NCBI GenBank assembly: GCA_002753565.1
Contig: PEAM01000031.1
Span: 1 to 51,858 of the forward strand
DNA length: 51,858 nt
Direction of reading: 5' to 3'
From: Magnetococcales bacterium
GTDB lineage: Bacteria > Pseudomonadota > Magnetococcia > Magnetococcales > JADFYX01
Shown: piece after piece, positions 22,334 through 31,645 of the stretch
Layout of the letters: every line of letters starts with the position of its first letter
Position numbering within the stretch: the first letter of the stretch is position 1
The notes under the pieces: model-generated
What the model was told of the DNA's origin: nothing
Databases searched by the model: none
What the model saw: only the letters and a program-made list of their open reading frames with translations
Made by a program: the position numbers and the translations under genes

Positions 22334-23560
22334 ATGGCCATCGACGTGACAGGGCCATTCGGCATCGTATCCGGTTACCGGCGCGGCGCCGGGTTCAAAT
22401 TCTTGCGCGATGATGGCTTCATCTACTATCCGGGTGCCGAGGAGAATCTGCGCATCGTGCTCAAAATGGCGGACAACACGGTACTCTTCGATGGGAAATC
22501 GAAAGACCTCACCTTTACCGAATCCACACCCGGATTGATCACCGGTTTCAGCTATCGGGACGGGGTCTATTTCATCCGCTTCGATTCCGAAATCATGGAG
22601 TCCGTCTACGGCCTCTCTGCCAGCACCGTCGAGTTCTACCTGGAAACTTCTGGCGACAGCACCCTGACATGTAAGTTTCCACGCCATTACGCTGAGGAGT
22701 GCCCGGCTCCGGAATTGATCAAAAACCGCTATCGAGTGGTTAACCTTCCCTACTGGAAGGAGACCCACGATGTGAGCTACCCGACCCCCAAACGTACGGA
22801 ACGGGTCGATCGCATCATTTCCAGTGTGCCGGTCAAAACCACCTACACCATCACCAGTGCCTATCCCCTGGCCGATTTCAACTACCCCTATAAGGCGATC
22901 AAATGGACATCGGATGCCGAAAACACCCGGTGGATATGGGGTCAGTTCTTGAATGACTATCGCATCTGTTGGAATGGCAATGCGCCACACCCAACCTCAC
23001 CGGTCGGCCATGTGGCCATTTTTTATCTGCATCCCTGGTCTGACCCCTGGCATCACGATCACCCTTGGCGGGATGATCAGCCGGTCTACGACTATTCCGA
23101 GTATGTCGATCTAGATGAGGATCCCGACGGAGCCACCCGCAACCCGACCATCCAGAAACCGCCATATGTCTCAGGGGCCGGGGCCGATTATACCTACGGC
23201 AATTATATGCACCACAACGTGACCATGCGGCTCTCCATCAGCGCCTGTTCATGGGGGGACTTCGGAGACATGTCGCTAACCATGACCAGCGACTTTGGCT
23301 ACAACATGGACATTTTTCATCCGACAGGTGGCTGGGACACCCGGTTGACCATCCCGGAAGCCGAACTGGACACCCTGCCGATCATCGATGGTCAATTTGT
23401 CGACAAATCCTACAACTCCGCCATCAATCTGAACTGGAACGTCGATGGCTTCAGCTACATGTCGGTACTCCATGCCGAGATCCACTACAACGTCTGGGCT
23501 TCACTGCTCAAAACCCGGTTCGATTTTTCCAAAATGACCTTCACCCCTCTGCCGGAATAA
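22334..23560 (+). CDS. Phage tail tip protein with His/Trp loop
   Basis: The 408-aa protein starts MAIDVTGPFGIVSGYRRGAG and is aromatic-rich and beta-predicted. Near residues 230-255 it has YLHPWSDPWHHDHPWRDDQP, a dense cluster of His, Asp and Trp that could bind metal ions such as iron, as in phage tail spikes. The C-terminal part repeats strand-like Asp/Tyr segments. It is coupled to its neighbours by gaps of 2 and 6 nt. No named family recognised. Confidence 0.65.
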   Translation: MAIDVTGPFGIVSGYRRGAGFKFLRDDGFIYYPGAEENLRIVLKMADNTVLFDGKSKDLTFTESTPGLITGFSYRDGVYFIRFDSEIMESVYGLSASTVEFYLETSGDSTLTCKFPRHYAEECPAPELIKNRYRVVNLPYWKETHDVSYPTPKRTERVDRIISSVPVKTTYTITSAYPLADFNYPYKAIKWTSDAENTRWIWGQFLNDYRICWNGNAPHPTSPVGHVAIFYLHPWSDPWHHDHPWRDDQPVYDYSEYVDLDEDPDGATRNPTIQKPPYVSGAGADYTYGNYMHHNVTMRLSISACSWGDFGDMSLTMTSDFGYNMDIFHPTGGWDTRLTIPEAELDTLPIIDGQFVDKSYNSAINLNWNVDGFSYMSVLHAEIHYNVWASLLKTRFDFSKMTFTPLPE

Positions 23561-23566
23561 TCGCCC

Positions 23567-26452
23567 ATGGCCGCTCACCGATATTGGCGGGTTACCATCA
23601 CCGCATCCACTGCCGGACCCAGCAACCTCATCTCACCCTATGCCATGGAGTTGCGAGCCACCGCAGGCGGAGCCGATCAATGCTATGGTGGTACCAGCTC
23701 GGCCAGCCACTCCACAACCAACGTCTACAAGCTGTTCGACCACAACAACAGCTCCTATTACAACAACGGCAGCCCCGGCGTCACCTGTTGGGTCCAGTAC
23801 GACATGGGGGTCGGGAACGATATCGAGGTGTTCGAGCTGTGGTTCCTCCCTCGCTACTCCTCCCAGATGCCCAAGGATTTCACCCTCGAGTATTCGGATG
23901 ATGGGTCCGCCTTCACCGTATTGCAGTCGTGGACCGGCGAGGAGAGTTGGCAAAGCGGTGTCGGCAAGGCCTTTGCCCTGCCGGGCATGCCGGTGGCCAT
24001 TCAATGGTCCCTCAACTTCGACATGCCAGAACCGGCCGACCCCAACGCCATCGCCCGCTACTGGCGGATCCATGTTACCGAGACCGTCTCCACCAACCAC
24101 TCCTACTACGAAATCGAGATGCGGGCTACCTCCGGTGGTACCGATCTCTGCTCCGGTGGTACGGCCAGCGCCAGTCATAACAACAGCACCGCCTATAAGG
24201 CCTTCAATGACAATGGAGGCGACTACTGGATCAGCGGTGTCTCCGGCGTAGATCAATGGATCCAATACGACTTCGGCGCCGGTAACGAGGTCAATGTAAA
24301 AGAAATCGCCCTCAAGCCGAGGGAGTGGTACTACGCGCCGAAAAATTTCTCACTGCAATACTCCCTCAACGGCACCGATTATCTCACGGTTGCCGAATGG
24401 AGCAACGTCACCGAGGGATGGAGCCCCTGGGAGTGGGCGGCATTCAAGGTTCCGGGCCCGGTTGCGAAAGCAGACTGGGGTCTACCGTTCTCCATCATCC
24501 AGTCTGTCGGCTGGTCATTGCCATTCGATGATGCACCGATCCTGGTCAAACAGTGGGCCCAGCCCTATCAAATCGGCATCTATGCTGACCGGCTGTGGGA
24601 TTTTCCCTACGCCGTTGAGCTATCCATCGGATGGGCACTGCCGTTTGGCGATAAAGTATTCTACAACGCTCAGTGGAGCTTGCCCTATGGCCTGCAGGTC
24701 TCCCGGCAATGGTCCACACCGTTTTCCCAATCGGCAGACCGGCATTGGGATCTCACCTATGGGCTGCAGGTCGATGAGGATTGGACGCTTCGTTGGCAAC
24801 GGTTTCTGGGCCGATCATGGGATTTACCCCTCCATGACAGCATCAGCCGGGGCTGGAACATCCCCTGGTCGTTGAATCATGTTCATGCCGGGCAGTGGAG
24901 CCTGCCGTTTACCCAGACTCATACTATCTTCCTGCAATGGCCATTGCCGGAGGATCTGCTGCCGCTCAATCGGGCAACCAGGCAATGGCAATGTTTCTGG
25001 GATCTTTCACCCATTCCGGCCAGCAACCGCCTCGCCATCGATGCATTTCTTCAGCATCATGGAAGCCGTATCGCTCTGCTCTCCGCCGAGATCGGCATCG
25101 CCGAAGGGGAATACGCCTGGACCGGTCGCGCGGAGCTGGCCGATGCGGCTGCATTCCAATCCCTGGCTGTGAATGATGCGGTAGAGCTGGTGCTGGGCAA
25201 CCAAACCTACGCCCTCATCATCGACAACCGCACCTTGAGCCGGGACGGTACCAACCGCCCCACCATGATGGTCTCCCTCATCAGCCCCACCGCCAATCTG
25301 GCACAACCTCGCGCCGTTCCCATGGAAAAAAGCTGGGACACCACCATCCAGGCTCGAACCACCGCCGAGGAGACAGTCGGGCAATCGGTCGTCTGGGATC
25401 TCATCGATTGGCAAATCCCCGCCGGACGGTTGGCCTTCTACGGCGCGGCACCGCTGGATATCCTGCAATCTGTCGCCAGCGCCGCCGGAGGAGTTGTTGA
25501 AACATTGCCTGACGGATCTCTTCGGGTTCGGCACCGCTTTCCGGTCTCCGTGCCGGAGTGGTCGCATACAACGCCAGATCTGGTGTTGACCGATGCCGCC
25601 GACAACCTGTCGGTGCGGGAGAGTTTTCTTTTTCGAAGCCGGGTCAACCGGATCGCCATCAGGGAATTCCAGCCACAATTCGGATCCCTCACCGCCAGCC
25701 TGGATGACCGGGAGGAAGGCGGTTTGAATCCGGATGGCCAAGCCACCATGCTGCCCAGCAGTTCTCCCGGTTTTCTGGTCCATTCTGGTCCCGATATAGT
25801 CATCTCCGGAGTGAACACCTCCGCTGGAACCGTCACCCCGCAGGCTAATCAGGTCTACCTGGAAGAGGTTGATGTGATATTCAACGGCACTTCTCAAGCA
25901 CGCCTGTCGAAACCAGCCAAATCCATCGACTCATGGATTTGGCTCGGCAACGACCTGGGCCAACTGACCCTGGGAACCGACGGCGTCACCCTCACGTCAG
26001 AATCCATCGGCGTGGCCATCGCCCGTATCACCTACACGGTCCGCGCGGCCGCTTGGCGGTTGAATGCCCCCACATCCCTGGCCGGGTCCACATCTTTTCC
26101 AATCCAGGTACAGGTCACGGGAGACGCGGGGAATATCGAAGGATCGGAAGAGATCATTTTCCAACGCGGCGCTGGCGAATTCGAAGGTCCCAGCATCATC
26201 GAGCCGATTCTCACGGGCTTTCTTGCCAAGCAATCCCGCGCCCGGGCGGAAATCGATTCTGGAGAGGCGCTCCAGGAGGTCTCCCTCACCTGTATCTTCC
26301 AATCCACCACCATGCCCGGCCAACTGGCGGAAATCCACAACGCCATGATGGGTGCCACTTGGCGCGGCAAGATCACCGCCGTCCGCCACACCATCCAAGG
26401 CCCCATGGTCATCACCGCTCTTGATCTGGTGAGACATGTCGCAGTTCAATGA
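23567..26452 (+). CDS. Large tail tip protein: discoidin-like domains and Trp repeats
   Basis: The 961-aa protein has four parts. Residues 3-140 and 163-300 are two related F5/8-type-C (discoidin)-like domains (YWRVTITAS and YWRIHVTET openings, each with WVQYDMG or WIQYDFG cores), a fold that often binds sugars. Residues about 303-465 contain 13 short units of the form W-x-L-P-F/Y spaced 12 or 14 residues apart (WGLPFS, WSLPFD, WALPFG, WSLPYG, WDLPLH, WSLPFT). The last 490 residues resemble a hub or tip assembly domain. It likely combines receptor binding with tail tip structure. It overlaps the next gene by 17 nt. Confidence 0.75.
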   Translation: MAAHRYWRVTITASTAGPSNLISPYAMELRATAGGADQCYGGTSSASHSTTNVYKLFDHNNSSYYNNGSPGVTCWVQYDMGVGNDIEVFELWFLPRYSSQMPKDFTLEYSDDGSAFTVLQSWTGEESWQSGVGKAFALPGMPVAIQWSLNFDMPEPADPNAIARYWRIHVTETVSTNHSYYEIEMRATSGGTDLCSGGTASASHNNSTAYKAFNDNGGDYWISGVSGVDQWIQYDFGAGNEVNVKEIALKPREWYYAPKNFSLQYSLNGTDYLTVAEWSNVTEGWSPWEWAAFKVPGPVAKADWGLPFSIIQSVGWSLPFDDAPILVKQWAQPYQIGIYADRLWDFPYAVELSIGWALPFGDKVFYNAQWSLPYGLQVSRQWSTPFSQSADRHWDLTYGLQVDEDWTLRWQRFLGRSWDLPLHDSISRGWNIPWSLNHVHAGQWSLPFTQTHTIFLQWPLPEDLLPLNRATRQWQCFWDLSPIPASNRLAIDAFLQHHGSRIALLSAEIGIAEGEYAWTGRAELADAAAFQSLAVNDAVELVLGNQTYALIIDNRTLSRDGTNRPTMMVSLISPTANLAQPRAVPMEKSWDTTIQARTTAEETVGQSVVWDLIDWQIPAGRLAFYGAAPLDILQSVASAAGGVVETLPDGSLRVRHRFPVSVPEWSHTTPDLVLTDAADNLSVRESFLFRSRVNRIAIREFQPQFGSLTASLDDREEGGLNPDGQATMLPSSSPGFLVHSGPDIVISGVNTSAGTVTPQANQVYLEEVDVIFNGTSQARLSKPAKSIDSWIWLGNDLGQLTLGTDGVTLTSESIGVAIARITYTVRAAAWRLNAPTSLAGSTSFPIQVQVTGDAGNIEGSEEIIFQRGAGEFEGPSIIEPILTGFLAKQSRARAEIDSGEALQEVSLTCIFQSTTMPGQLAEIHNAMMGATWRGKITAVRHTIQGPMVITALDLVRHVAVQ

Positions 26453-26657
26453 AATCCGGGATCTTCTGCGGTCGGAGCGGACCGTCGCCGGACGGGTGAT
26501 GTCCGTTGCCAACAGAATGGCCCGGATATCGACATCGACCGGGATCGTAGAAGTTGAGGCGGATGGTAATCTGGAGCCCGGTGATCTGGTTGCGGTGAAG
26601 TCAGGCCGAGCGGTCAAAAAGCGCAAAGGTCCTGTTAATCAGACTTTTTCCGTATAG
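26436..26657 (+). CDS. Small OB-like tail protein, last of the phage run
   Basis: The 73-aa protein starts inside the end of the tip protein gene. Its pattern (RTVAGRVMSVANRMARISTS, IVEVEADGNLEPGDLVAVKS) suggests a small five-strand barrel of the OB type, with a basic C terminus (KKRKGPVNQ). Such small barrels cap or decorate baseplate hubs. It is the last recognisable phage gene, and the next gene converges on it after 7 nt. No lysis genes follow. Confidence 0.6.
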   Translation: MSQFNEIRDLLRSERTVAGRVMSVANRMARISTSTGIVEVEADGNLEPGDLVAVKSGRAVKKRKGPVNQTFSV

Positions 26658-26664
26658 GAATTTT

Positions 26665-28395
26665 CTAATTTAAATTGTGCCCAGCCAGAAGTGGAGATTG
26701 ACTATAAGCATCAGTCAGCATCAAAACATGATGCTTGGCGCGAGTCACCGCAACTCTCAATAGTCGTCGGCTTTTGAGATGAGGGGCAGACTCCCTGTCA
26801 GGTGAAAGAGGTGACATGTTCCCGAGATGAAGGATGATGACACCATCAAACTCCTTGCCTTTGGATTTATGCATAGTCATCACGTTTATACCAGTTAGAT
26901 CACCGTCATTACCAATAATTTGGTCCTCTGATATAGCCGCATCAATAAGCCCCCGTGCGTCAACATATCTACCATGTTGTTGCCATATTTCTGCGAGAGC
27001 ATCGGAGATTCGTCTCCCACGATTAAACGCCATGAGATAAATAACGCTGCTGGCAACAGACTTGAGTTCCTTAACACCTGTGCTTTCAAACAATCGGCGG
27101 ACAGTCAACCAGTCCTGTCCTGGGTTGCCACTTAACGAATTGGTCTGCAGATGCTCAAGAATACCCTTAAGGGCTGGAGCACACTTAGCATTACCCCGTA
27201 GACGCTTCGTTCTGGCATCGGCAGCACTTCGTGTAAGCTGTTCAGCCTTCTTGATACTTGATTGGCTCCCTTTGGCCTGAAAAAGTTTGGCGATTTGATC
27301 AAGGCCAGTGGCAAGACTCTGCCAAATATTATCAACTGGCTCCATGCAAAGTGCTATCACATGCGCTGCGAGCAGAACCTCCGCTTCATCCATGACTACT
27401 CGGTGAGGTATTTCCTTCGTCTCGTTACCACCTTGGAGCGCACGGGCAATTATAGTAACCCCCTTCCCCCAATTAGTAAGATAACCAACATTTTCTGGCC
27501 AGGATCCGGTGGTCTCCCGAACCCGATGATAAAGCAAACCCGCAGCCTGCCTGATCCATTTGTCACGATCTACTGCCTTCGGAGGGAATAGTTGTTGACT
27601 GACCCCAATATATGCAGAACCTCTCGGCGAACGAGTGAGAATGTCATTACCAAACTTGACGATTTCAGCGCGTGGGCTGCGATTGTTCTGAACTCCGAGG
27701 TCAATTTCCAATGGATCCAATGAATTCATAATTTGGGTAAGTCGTTCAGGGCTTACATCACGCCGGAAGTCATAGATTTGCTGGTCAAGGTCAGCAAGAC
27801 AAACAGCCTGAGTCAGACCAGAAAGAGCTTCTATGCAGCCCCATTGCTCTGTTCCGGTATCTTGAGCTTCATCCACAATAATCAACGGATAACGATCTGC
27901 AACCAACTTTCGATGGGAAATGCTCCTTTTAAGTATGTCGAGTGCTTTTACCGCGAACAGGTCAAAAACGATTCGCCCTTCTTTGATAAAAAGCCGCTCG
28001 CATTCAGCATCCCACAGTGGATCATTATCTTTTTTTCCTTTGCGCATGGCGCGTTCATCATGCGGTGGCATCAATTGAATTGGCTTCTCAGCACCGAGGA
28101 GATAACCATGCCCACGAACAATCTGCCAGCAGAAGGAGTGGAAAGTCTGAATGTCGAGATATTGGCGAGATTCCCTTGGTAAATCCTGGCGTGCTGCTTG
28201 TACTATACGAGCTACAGCAGCTCTCGAGAAGCTGAGGAACAATACCTTTTGTCCTGGAAGTAAACCAGCATTGATTCTCAACAGAGCTTTGCGGAGAGCA
28301 ACAGTGGTCTTACCACAGCCAGGACCGCCTGTAACCAGAACATGTCCACCCGCGTTTATGATGCGGTCTCGATCAGGACAAGACCTGAAACTCAT
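26665..28395 (-). CDS. gajB: Gabija GajB-like UvrD-family helicase
   Basis: The 576-aa protein has superfamily 1 helicase motifs: Walker A VTGGPGCGKTTVALR near residue 22, motif Ia FLSFSRAAVARIVQ, motif II LIIVDEAQDTG near 170, and motif VI RVAVTRAKHHVLML near the C terminus. In Gabija, GajB binds GajA and uses ATP/dNTP hydrolysis or DNA ends produced by the nuclease to drive defence. It starts in ATGA overlap with the end of the gajA-like gene, the standard two-gene order. Base composition is more AT-rich than in the phage module. The family is sure at helicase level; the Gabija name rests on the pairing. Confidence 0.88.
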   Translation of the reverse strand: MSFRSCPDRDRIINAGGHVLVTGGPGCGKTTVALRKALLRINAGLLPGQKVLFLSFSRAAVARIVQAARQDLPRESRQYLDIQTFHSFCWQIVRGHGYLLGAEKPIQLMPPHDERAMRKGKKDNDPLWDAECERLFIKEGRIVFDLFAVKALDILKRSISHRKLVADRYPLIIVDEAQDTGTEQWGCIEALSGLTQAVCLADLDQQIYDFRRDVSPERLTQIMNSLDPLEIDLGVQNNRSPRAEIVKFGNDILTRSPRGSAYIGVSQQLFPPKAVDRDKWIRQAAGLLYHRVRETTGSWPENVGYLTNWGKGVTIIARALQGGNETKEIPHRVVMDEAEVLLAAHVIALCMEPVDNIWQSLATGLDQIAKLFQAKGSQSSIKKAEQLTRSAADARTKRLRGNAKCAPALKGILEHLQTNSLSGNPGQDWLTVRRLFESTGVKELKSVASSVIYLMAFNRGRRISDALAEIWQQHGRYVDARGLIDAAISEDQIIGNDGDLTGINVMTMHKSKGKEFDGVIILHLGNMSPLSPDRESAPHLKSRRLLRVAVTRAKHHVLMLTDAYSQSPLLAGHNLN

Positions 28396-30239
28396 ACGCT
28401 CTCCTCGAGTTGTTCACCAGAAGCAGGAACGGCGACCCCAGCTTCGTCATCTTGACTTTTTTCCTGCTCCACCTCAGTTTCAATTTCAGGGATTTCTGGG
28501 GTAGGAAACTGATTGTAAATCTGGTTCAGAAAACCAACAATGGTCGATGGTAATTCCGAGACATCGCATTGCTCAATAAGCTCAGCTGCCCGACCCGAAC
28601 CTTTTCCTCCTTTCAACACTTGTCGTGTTTTGTTTCGCACAACCTCTTCAGAGGGCTGAGTGGCAGGGATCCCGTCATTTGGAGCAGTGCCAGAAGTACG
28701 GACCTGATCAAGATAGGCCCATTGTCGTTGGAGAGGCACCTCTGTTGCGAGCAAGTCCTCCATGCCGGCAAAAGGAATCTCGTTGAGGATCTGAAAACCT
28801 GCTTGATCCAGGGCAACTTGATCCTTTTCAGGTCTTTTTTTGTTATCGAAGAAAGCAAAAGTTGGCAGGTCAAGAGAAACAAAGAAGCGTCCAAACTCTG
28901 CTATGCTTCCATCACCATCAGTGGTGATAATAGTGACGCCTGAGAGATCAAGAGGATACTTTTCTGAATCATCGGCTTCGAGTTTCTCAGCCACGGCCTG
29001 GAGGACCATTTGCTCTGTGATCCCCTCTGCAACAATGACTCCACAGCCCAATAATGCCTCGGCAAATCCCCTACGGATATAGCGGCGGTAGGTTTTGGCC
29101 TTCACGTCAGCATCAAGGGTGACCCTAGTTCCCGTCAATTTGGCCTGTTCATCTCTGCGTAGGATAACGATCTGCTCTGGATCAAAAGCCTCTATGACGT
29201 ATGGGGAGTGGGATGTGACAAAACACTGGGTCGTTTTTGTAAGCAGGTATGTCGCAATACGACGCTGGGTGTGTGGTGGAAGTGCGATTTCAGGCTCCTC
29301 CATTGCAAAAATAACATTTTCTTCTTTTAGTTCTGCAATGAAACTGAGTAATGCAAGAACCAACATATTGATAGTCCCAGTACCGACGTTTTGGAACGGA
29401 ACAGGCTGTTGATCTTTGGTGACAGAAATAAAGAAACTCAATGTTTTGCGTAAATGCTCACGGGTTAGCTGAGACACAAAAAGCCTTGTAGATTCACCAG
29501 GTTTTGAAATTTTAATATACTCTGCCAAGCGCGCCTCTATGGTTTTCAAAACCCTAGGCAGAGTTTCTGTTCCATCATCAATTGGTGGATCAAGTGTACC
29601 GAGACGTCGACGTATTTGCTCCCAGATCCCGGTGCGCAGATTTTGAATACGGAGAATCACATCTAGAAGTGATCCGCGTTCGAGACTGAGAGCACGAGAA
29701 CCTGTCCGAAGAGTTCGAAGGTAAAGGAAACCAAAACTCCGTTTTATTGTGCGTGGTACTCGGCTGTCTTGTTCGTTATTTGGATCATAGGAATTGGCGT
29801 AATAGGTTGCCGCCTCAAACTCATCCTCATCTTTGTTATATCGAGCAATTGTCAGGAGACGAATGCACCAATCAAACTTTGCATTGTCAACTTTGTCAAT
29901 ATCTCCTCGGGTAAGAGTAGATCGGTCATCCGGATTCCAACGCTCCAGATAATTATTGCAAGCCCTCCGAATCGTGGGCGTTACATTAGTCAACAAAATC
30001 TCGATGCGGATTTCTATGGGTTCCTCTTGCTCATCAAGGTATGCCGTATTGTAGAAGTCATACTCCTCCACAACAGGAAATCGTCTCTGTCGATCTGGAC
30101 CCAGTGCAAGTTCCAGTGCCTCGCAGACTGTTGATTTTCCAACATTATTGGCACCAAGAAGTAGAGTGTGCCCGTGAAAGTCAAGTTCTGCCTCTTTAAT
30201 ACAACGGAAGTTTTTCAAAATTAAGCGACTGACTTGCAT
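28392..30239 (-). CDS. gajA: Gabija GajA-like OLD nuclease (ATPase plus Toprim)
   Basis: The 615-aa protein has an ABC-type ATPase half (LILKNFRCIKEAELDFHG, Walker A LLLGANNVGKSTVCEAL near residue 30, and FAMEEPEIALPPHTQRRI near 313). A Toprim nuclease half follows (GCGVIVAEGITEQMVLQAVA with the first Glu near 400, TTDGDGSIAEF and the later Asp in FFDNKKRP). GajA nicks or cuts phage DNA and in characterised systems is held inactive by cellular nucleotides until phage replication depletes them. An acidic C-terminal tail is present. It is followed in overlap by the helicase and preceded 54 nt upstream by a 5'-nucleotidase. Confidence 0.9.
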   Translation of the reverse strand: MQVSRLILKNFRCIKEAELDFHGHTLLLGANNVGKSTVCEALELALGPDRQRRFPVVEEYDFYNTAYLDEQEEPIEIRIEILLTNVTPTIRRACNNYLERWNPDDRSTLTRGDIDKVDNAKFDWCIRLLTIARYNKDEDEFEAATYYANSYDPNNEQDSRVPRTIKRSFGFLYLRTLRTGSRALSLERGSLLDVILRIQNLRTGIWEQIRRRLGTLDPPIDDGTETLPRVLKTIEARLAEYIKISKPGESTRLFVSQLTREHLRKTLSFFISVTKDQQPVPFQNVGTGTINMLVLALLSFIAELKEENVIFAMEEPEIALPPHTQRRIATYLLTKTTQCFVTSHSPYVIEAFDPEQIVILRRDEQAKLTGTRVTLDADVKAKTYRRYIRRGFAEALLGCGVIVAEGITEQMVLQAVAEKLEADDSEKYPLDLSGVTIITTDGDGSIAEFGRFFVSLDLPTFAFFDNKKRPEKDQVALDQAGFQILNEIPFAGMEDLLATEVPLQRQWAYLDQVRTSGTAPNDGIPATQPSEEVVRNKTRQVLKGGKGSGRAAELIEQCDVSELPSTIVGFLNQIYNQFPTPEIPEIETEVEQEKSQDDEAGVAVPASGEQLEESV

Positions 30240-30293
30240 AGGTGCTCATACTCCTGATTTTGGAGGGTTAAAATTTTTGGAGATCAACGAATA

Positions 30294-31253
30294 TCATTCT
30301 CGCTGACCCTTATCCTGATCAGCGCTTGCTCCAGGGTCACTACTAAGGACTGGCTCATTGAGCACTCGGGCAGATGGAACCAATCTTGCGGCAGGGTCAA
30401 CATGAGATGCTTGATCATCAAAAAAGATATGAGCACGAAAGGCTTCTAGAATCGGCCCTTTTGGAAGCCCTCCCATAAAAAAGGCTTCATCAAAATCGAC
30501 GTTCCAGGCGCGAAGAGTACGAATCACTCGCTCATGAGCTGGAGCATTACGGGCGGTGACAAGTGCCAAACGAACCGGACGTTCTTCTGGTTTAAATCGT
30601 CCATGCATTTTTGAAAGAGTTTTTAAAAATTTTCCAAAAGGTCCTTCTGGTAACAACTCATTGGCTTTTTGTTGTTCATGCGCCACAAAAGCCTCTAAAC
30701 CTTGTTCCTTATACACCATCTCAGATTCGTCAGAAAAAATGACCGCATCTCCATCCAGTGCGATTCGTATGACATTCTCATCAGGAAGAAATCCATCTGG
30801 AGGGTCTTGAATCAGTGCAGCTGCTTTATTGGCACTTACTGCTTCTTGAACATCCTCTCGATGCTTTGATAGAAAGAGGTCTACTTGGAATGCATCTAAA
30901 TAATTTGAAAGGGGCACTCCACTCGTAAATGCTGCTCGTGTGATATGCCCTGCGAGACCGTGATGGTCGATGGCATTAAAAATTCGCAACCCAATACCAG
31001 CATCATTGCGGGAAAGCAGAATTACCTCAACCAGCGGGGGGCGGCCTTCTTCCCGATGTTTATTCAAATCCAAAGCCGCTTTGATCAGGGGGAAAGCTGT
31101 CCCTAACGATGGAGGCTCATTCTCGTGGGCGATCTGGTATTCTCGGTAGGTGTCCAAACCCTGGGAGTTGAAAATTTCGTTCTCCTTCTCCAAATCAAAG
31201 AGAGAACGGGAGGATATGCCAATCACCAGAGTTTCTGAAAAATCAATTGGCAT
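30294..31253 (-). CDS. Cytosolic 5'-nucleotidase family protein
   Basis: The protein of about 319 aa matches the NT5C1-type 5'-nucleotidase family: LVIGISSRSLFDLEKENEIF, VEVILLSRNDAGIGLRIFNA, ALDGDAVIFSDESEMVYKEQ and FFDDQASHVDPAARLVPSAR, the last two carrying acidic residues of the HAD-like active site. Such enzymes remove phosphate from nucleoside monophosphates. The ATG at 31253 preserves the family N terminus; one five codons earlier is possible. It lies 54 nt upstream of gajA on the same strand with no obvious terminator between, so all three may share a transcript. Whether it takes part in Gabija defence is unknown. Confidence 0.85.
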   Translation of the reverse strand: MPIDFSETLVIGISSRSLFDLEKENEIFNSQGLDTYREYQIAHENEPPSLGTAFPLIKAALDLNKHREEGRPPLVEVILLSRNDAGIGLRIFNAIDHHGLAGHITRAAFTSGVPLSNYLDAFQVDLFLSKHREDVQEAVSANKAAALIQDPPDGFLPDENVIRIALDGDAVIFSDESEMVYKEQGLEAFVAHEQQKANELLPEGPFGKFLKTLSKMHGRFKPEERPVRLALVTARNAPAHERVIRTLRAWNVDFDEAFFMGGLPKGPILEAFRAHIFFDDQASHVDPAARLVPSARVLNEPVLSSDPGASADQDKGQRE

Positions 31254-31341
31254 TACATGGCCCTCCACCAGTTGGATTGGCTGACACTGCTTTCCACATG
31301 AGCAGTTCTGACCTTTTTTTCTAAACGATACATGAACTAGT

Positions 31342-31599
31342 TTATTTCCTTCTATTGGGGCGTTGTGTCAATGCCGAACCGGCTGCCGATTTGCCTGGCT
31401 TGCTGGTTCCAGAGCTTCTCAAAGCTTTACTGGCAGCCGACCCTGCTTTGCTCTGGGTGACTTTGTGGATGGAAAGCTGGGCCAAGGCTGAACCGGCGGC
31501 GGATTTGGCTGCTTTGCTGGCTTTTGGACTGCGCAGGGTTTTGGAAGCGGCCGAGGCGGCTTTCTTGCTGGTGGTTTCAGATTTGTTCCGTGGTGCCAT
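31342..31599 (-). CDS. Lys/Ala/Ser-rich protein with two 30-aa repeats
   Basis: The 85-aa basic protein is almost entirely two copies of a 30-residue unit: KAASAASKTLRSPKASKAAK then SAAGSALAQ, and SKAGSAASKALRSSGTSKPG then KSAAGSALTQ. This composition resembles histone-H1-like tails that bind nucleic acid. A strong TAGGAGAG precedes the ATG. I recall short proteins with AASKxLR...SAAGSAL units near restriction loci, but cannot verify that here. It is separated from the nucleotidase by 88 nt and lies downstream of a tiny membrane protein on the same strand. Confidence 0.7.
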   Translation of the reverse strand: MAPRNKSETTSKKAASAASKTLRSPKASKAAKSAAGSALAQLSIHKVTQSKAGSAASKALRSSGTSKPGKSAAGSALTQRPNRRK

Positions 31600-31645
31600 G
31601 ATTCTCTCCTATCATAAAAAGTTCACTTCTGCCTATGTTTTTGGT

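Larger units (their letters stand above)
1420..26657 (+). mobile_element. Prophage structural module (head, packaging, tail)
   Basis: The block runs from a phage-type DNA methylase through terminase, portal, protease/scaffold, decoration, capsid, connector, tail tube, tape measure and tip genes in the standard siphophage order with tight spacing. Head genes resemble lambda (gpA, gpW, gpB, gpC/Nu3, gpD, gpE, FII types). Integrase, excisionase, repressor, replication and lysis genes are not visible, and no attachment sites could be identified. It is therefore either a remnant, a domesticated particle-making locus or a prophage whose early genes lie left of the window. The boundaries given are those of the recognisable genes, not of an excisable element. 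Confidence 0.8.

Noticed and set aside
31280-31320. Hairpin followed by a T run, possible terminator
   Set aside because: ACTGCT/AGCAGT pair with T's after it on the plus strand, but the genes on both sides run on the minus strand, so the orientation is wrong for them.
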